DNA of 7,793 nucleotides, taken from NCBI GenBank assembly GCA_937900565.1, contig CALCFG010000060.1:1-7793 (forward strand), read 5' to 3'. Positions 6,762 to 7,793 of the stretch are shown here, in pieces; position 1 is the stretch's first letter; each line of letters starts with the position of its first letter. The notes beneath the pieces were generated by a model, which ran no database searches, had not been told where the DNA came from, and saw nothing but the letters and a program-made list of their open reading frames with translations. The position numbers were made by a program, and so were the translations under genes. Source of the DNA: an uncultured Erysipelotrichaceae bacterium (GTDB taxonomy: Bacteria; Bacillota_I; Bacilli_A; Erysipelotrichales; Erysipelotrichaceae).

Positions 6762-6790
6762 AACAGCCTTAGTTATAACAAACACTAAGG
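6750..6790. repeat. Three-part dyad with two mutually exclusive hairpins
   Basis: AAGGCT (6750-6755) is complementary to AGCCTT (6765-6770), giving a 6-bp stem with a 9-nt loop. The same central arm extended, CCTTAGT (6767-6773), pairs with ACTAAGG (6784-6790), giving a 7-bp stem with a 10-nt loop that contains most of the palindrome GTTATAAC (6772-6779). The two stems share CCTT and cannot form together. There is no T-run after either stem, so this is not a plain terminator. Confidence 0.4.
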
Positions 6791-6847
6791 TATTTTAATA
6801 ATCATTAATTTTGTAATTTGTGCATAAATTTATCAGATAATGTTTCC

Positions 6848-6883
6848 AAAAAAAGTCAAAAATCAAATTTTTTTAAGAGAAAA
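6848..6883 (+). promoter_or_regulatory. Phased A/T tracts upstream of the def promoter
   Basis: Runs of A or T centred near 6851, 6860, 6871 and 6881 recur at roughly 10-bp spacing directly upstream of the def -10 element. Such phasing can bend DNA, and A/T tracts here could act as an UP element for RNA polymerase alpha subunits, which may compensate for the poor -35. This is inference from spacing only. Confidence 0.35.
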
Positions 6884-6905
6884 TATAACGTTTTGAAAAT
6901 AACTA

Positions 6906-6914
6906 TGCTATAGT
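6906..6914 (+). promoter_or_regulatory. Extended -10 promoter of def
   Basis: TGCTATAGT is an extended -10 element (TGn plus a TATAAT-like hexamer with one mismatch), predicting a start near 6921 and a leader of about 70 nt. No good -35 lies 16-18 nt upstream. A TTGAAA at 6893-6898 is too close to this hexamer, though it would suit a TATTAA at 6914-6919 with 15-nt spacing. Confidence 0.55.
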
Positions 6915-6929
6915 ATTAAAGAACTTATC

Positions 6930-6968
6930 GCTTAAAAGTTGTGAATAAAAAACGCGCTTTTTTTAAGC
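6930..6968 (+). other. Inverted repeat in the def leader
   Basis: GCTTAAAA (6930-6937) is the exact reverse complement of TTTTAAGC (6961-6968). Between them, a run of six A and a run of seven T flank CGCGC (6953-6957) and could form an inner A-U hairpin. The outer stem ends 9 nt before the def ribosome binding site. All stems are AT-rich and weak, so a regulatory role is uncertain. Confidence 0.35.
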
Positions 6969-6977
6969 TTTATTTTT

Positions 6978-6984
6978 AAAGGAG
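6978..6984 (+). promoter_or_regulatory. Shine-Dalgarno site deciding the GTG start of def
   Basis: AAAGGAG lies 7 nt before the GTG at 6992-6994. No in-frame ATG with a comparable site is nearby, and homology to deformylases begins within the first residues, so the GTG is the start. Confidence 0.85.
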
Positions 6985-6991
6985 AACTTTC

Positions 6992-7564
6992 GTGTTAATT
7001 AATAACGAAACAATTATTAAAGACGATAATCCATTAATTCGTCAAAAAAGTGAAGACGTTTCCATACCCTTAAGTGCCGAAGATGAAAAATTGGCAATGG
7101 ATATGTTGCAATATGTCAAAGATAGTATTGACCCTGAAAAAAGTGAGGCATTAAATTTACGTCCAGCCGTCGGCATTAGTGCCATACAAGTCGGCATTCC
7201 TAAAAAAATAACTGCCGTTTATATTATTGAAGATGTGGACGACGAGGGGAATCCTACCAAAGTATTTCAAGCTGTACTAGCAAATCCTAAAATCGTTTCT
7301 AAATCAAGCGAGAAAGCCTATCTCAAAGATGGTGAAGGGTGCCTAAGTGTTGAAGCTGCCCATCCCGGACATATTTTTAGAGCTGCAAGAGTAACTGTAA
7401 GCGGCTATGATATACTTGAAAAGAAAGAAAAAACAATACGTGCCCGTGGATTTAATGCCGTTTGTTTACAACATGAATTGGATCATTTCCAAGGGACATT
7501 ATTCTACGATCATATCGATGTGAAAAATCCAGATAAAATCATTCCTGGTGCCATCGAAATTTAA
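6992..7564 (+). CDS. def: Peptide deformylase, type II-like
   Basis: This 190-residue metalloenzyme removes the formyl group from the N-terminal methionine of nascent proteins at the ribosome. Motif 2 is EGCLS (115-119) with the metal ligand C117. Motif 3 is QHELDH (160-165) with ligands H161 and H165 and the catalytic E162. Motif 1, normally GxGxAAxQ, reads AVGISAIQ (59-66), so the first Gly is Ala and one Ala is Ser, while the key Q66 remains. The length and the acidic insertion (about 80-90) fit the longer Gram-positive type II enzymes. The start is GTG with a strong AAAGGAG. The gene is divergent from ftsW and followed after 8 nt by an RNase J gene; in Bacillus def and rnjA are also near neighbours. 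The retained catalytic set suggests an active enzyme. Confidence 0.93.
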   Translation: MLINNETIIKDDNPLIRQKSEDVSIPLSAEDEKLAMDMLQYVKDSIDPEKSEALNLRPAVGISAIQVGIPKKITAVYIIEDVDDEGNPTKVFQAVLANPKIVSKSSEKAYLKDGEGCLSVEAAHPGHIFRAARVTVSGYDILEKKEKTIRARGFNAVCLQHELDHFQGTLFYDHIDVKNPDKIIPGAIEI

Positions 7565-7572
7565 GGAGCTAT

Positions 7573-7793
7573 ATGGAAAACAAAGAAGTAAAAAAAACAA
7601 GAGCACCACGTAAGAAAAAAGTGGAAAGTCCAACAACTAAAGAAATAAATGCACTTGTGGATACTGTATTACCTAGTGATACCAAAATATATGCACTCGG
7701 TGGTCTAAATGAAGTTGGGAAAAACATGTATTGCTTTGAACACGAAGATGAAATCATCGTTGTGGATAGCGGTGTATTGTTCCCTGAAAACGA
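7573..7793 (+). CDS. rnj: Ribonuclease J, N-terminal part (partial at window end)
   Basis: An ATG at 7573 opens 73 codons that run off the window. Residues about 38-71 match the start of RNase J, a metallo-beta-lactamase/beta-CASP exo- and endoribonuclease of mRNA decay and rRNA maturation: IYALGGLNEVGKNMY (39-53), IIVVDSG (61-67) and LFPE (69-72). AAGGAG at 7563-7568 overlaps the def stop and sits 4 nt before the ATG, so the gene is probably co-transcribed and coupled with def. About 28 residues precede the point where B. subtilis RNase J1 would begin. This extra stretch is rich in Lys and Arg (KKTRAPRKKK, 7-16) and may contact RNA. The metal-binding HxHxDH lies beyond the window, so J1 and J2 cannot be told apart. 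Confidence 0.9.
   Translation, partial: MENKEVKKTRAPRKKKVESPTTKEINALVDTVLPSDTKIYALGGLNEVGKNMYCFEHEDEIIVVDSGVLFPEN

Larger units (their letters stand above)
6531..6991. other. Divergent intergenic region between ftsW and def
   Basis: These 461 nt separate two divergently transcribed operons and contain no convincing long coding frame. The right end holds the def promoter, leader and ribosome binding site. The centre is AT-rich with phased A/T tracts and overlapping dyads. The left end, nearest ftsW, has a terminator-like hairpin inside a short minus ORF and a GTGG-rich element. The length is unusual for a window whose genes otherwise touch or overlap, so regulatory or small-RNA content is plausible. 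Confidence 0.8.

Noticed and set aside
7569..7757. 62-codon minus-strand ORF
   Set aside because: It is antisense to the RNase J start, whose reading frame is well supported.
1..7793. Mobile elements, CRISPR arrays, tRNA or rRNA genes
   Set aside because: No transposase, direct-repeat spacer pattern, cloverleaf or rRNA-like stretch was seen; nearly all of the DNA is tightly packed housekeeping coding sequence.

Overview
The window looks like a chromosomal housekeeping segment of a low-GC, walled Gram-positive bacterium, most likely in the Bacilli/Erysipelotrichia-like part of Bacillota. The evidence is strong purine-rich Shine-Dalgarno sites, AT-rich codon use, FtsW and MurD, a deformylase next to RNase J, and the recJ-apt and rsmD-coaD pairs known from Bacillus. 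TGA is used as a stop (murD) and tryptophans are TGG, so the code is standard rather than that of Mycoplasma. The species cannot be named from this sequence.

Left part (1-6530, all minus strand). Reading right to left, one very compact operon holds ftsW, rsmD, coaD, a MurL-type epimerase gene, murD, recJ and the first 11 codons of apt. From ftsW to recJ the junctions are overlaps of 1, 7 and 4 nt or gaps of 1 and 6 nt. Only the recJ-apt gap (46 nt) has room for a promoter, and it contains a TATAAT.

The most notable content is the murL-murD pair. The gene upstream of murD shows the motifs I associate with MurL, the epimerase that converts UDP-MurNAc-L-Ala-L-Glu to the D-Glu form. The murD product carries unusual motif variants (TGTKGKST, DDSIST). 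Together they suggest the two-step MurD2/MurL route, in which L-Glu is added first and then inverted, instead of glutamate racemase plus classical MurD. MurL also has a PP-loop plus cysteine-cluster layout like that of QueC.

Middle (6531-6991). A 461-nt divergent intergenic region separates the minus operon from the plus genes. It holds a convincing extended -10 promoter and Shine-Dalgarno site for def, phased A/T tracts, a three-part set of competing dyads, a weak minus-strand terminator-like hairpin inside a 26-codon ORF with tandem Cys codons, and a GTGG-rich element resembling a T-box core just before ftsW. Apart from the def signals these are tentative.

Right part (6992-7793, plus strand). 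def (peptide deformylase, GTG start) is followed after 8 nt by the 5' part of an RNase J gene, which runs off the window. These act on nascent proteins and on mRNA respectively, and are probably co-transcribed.
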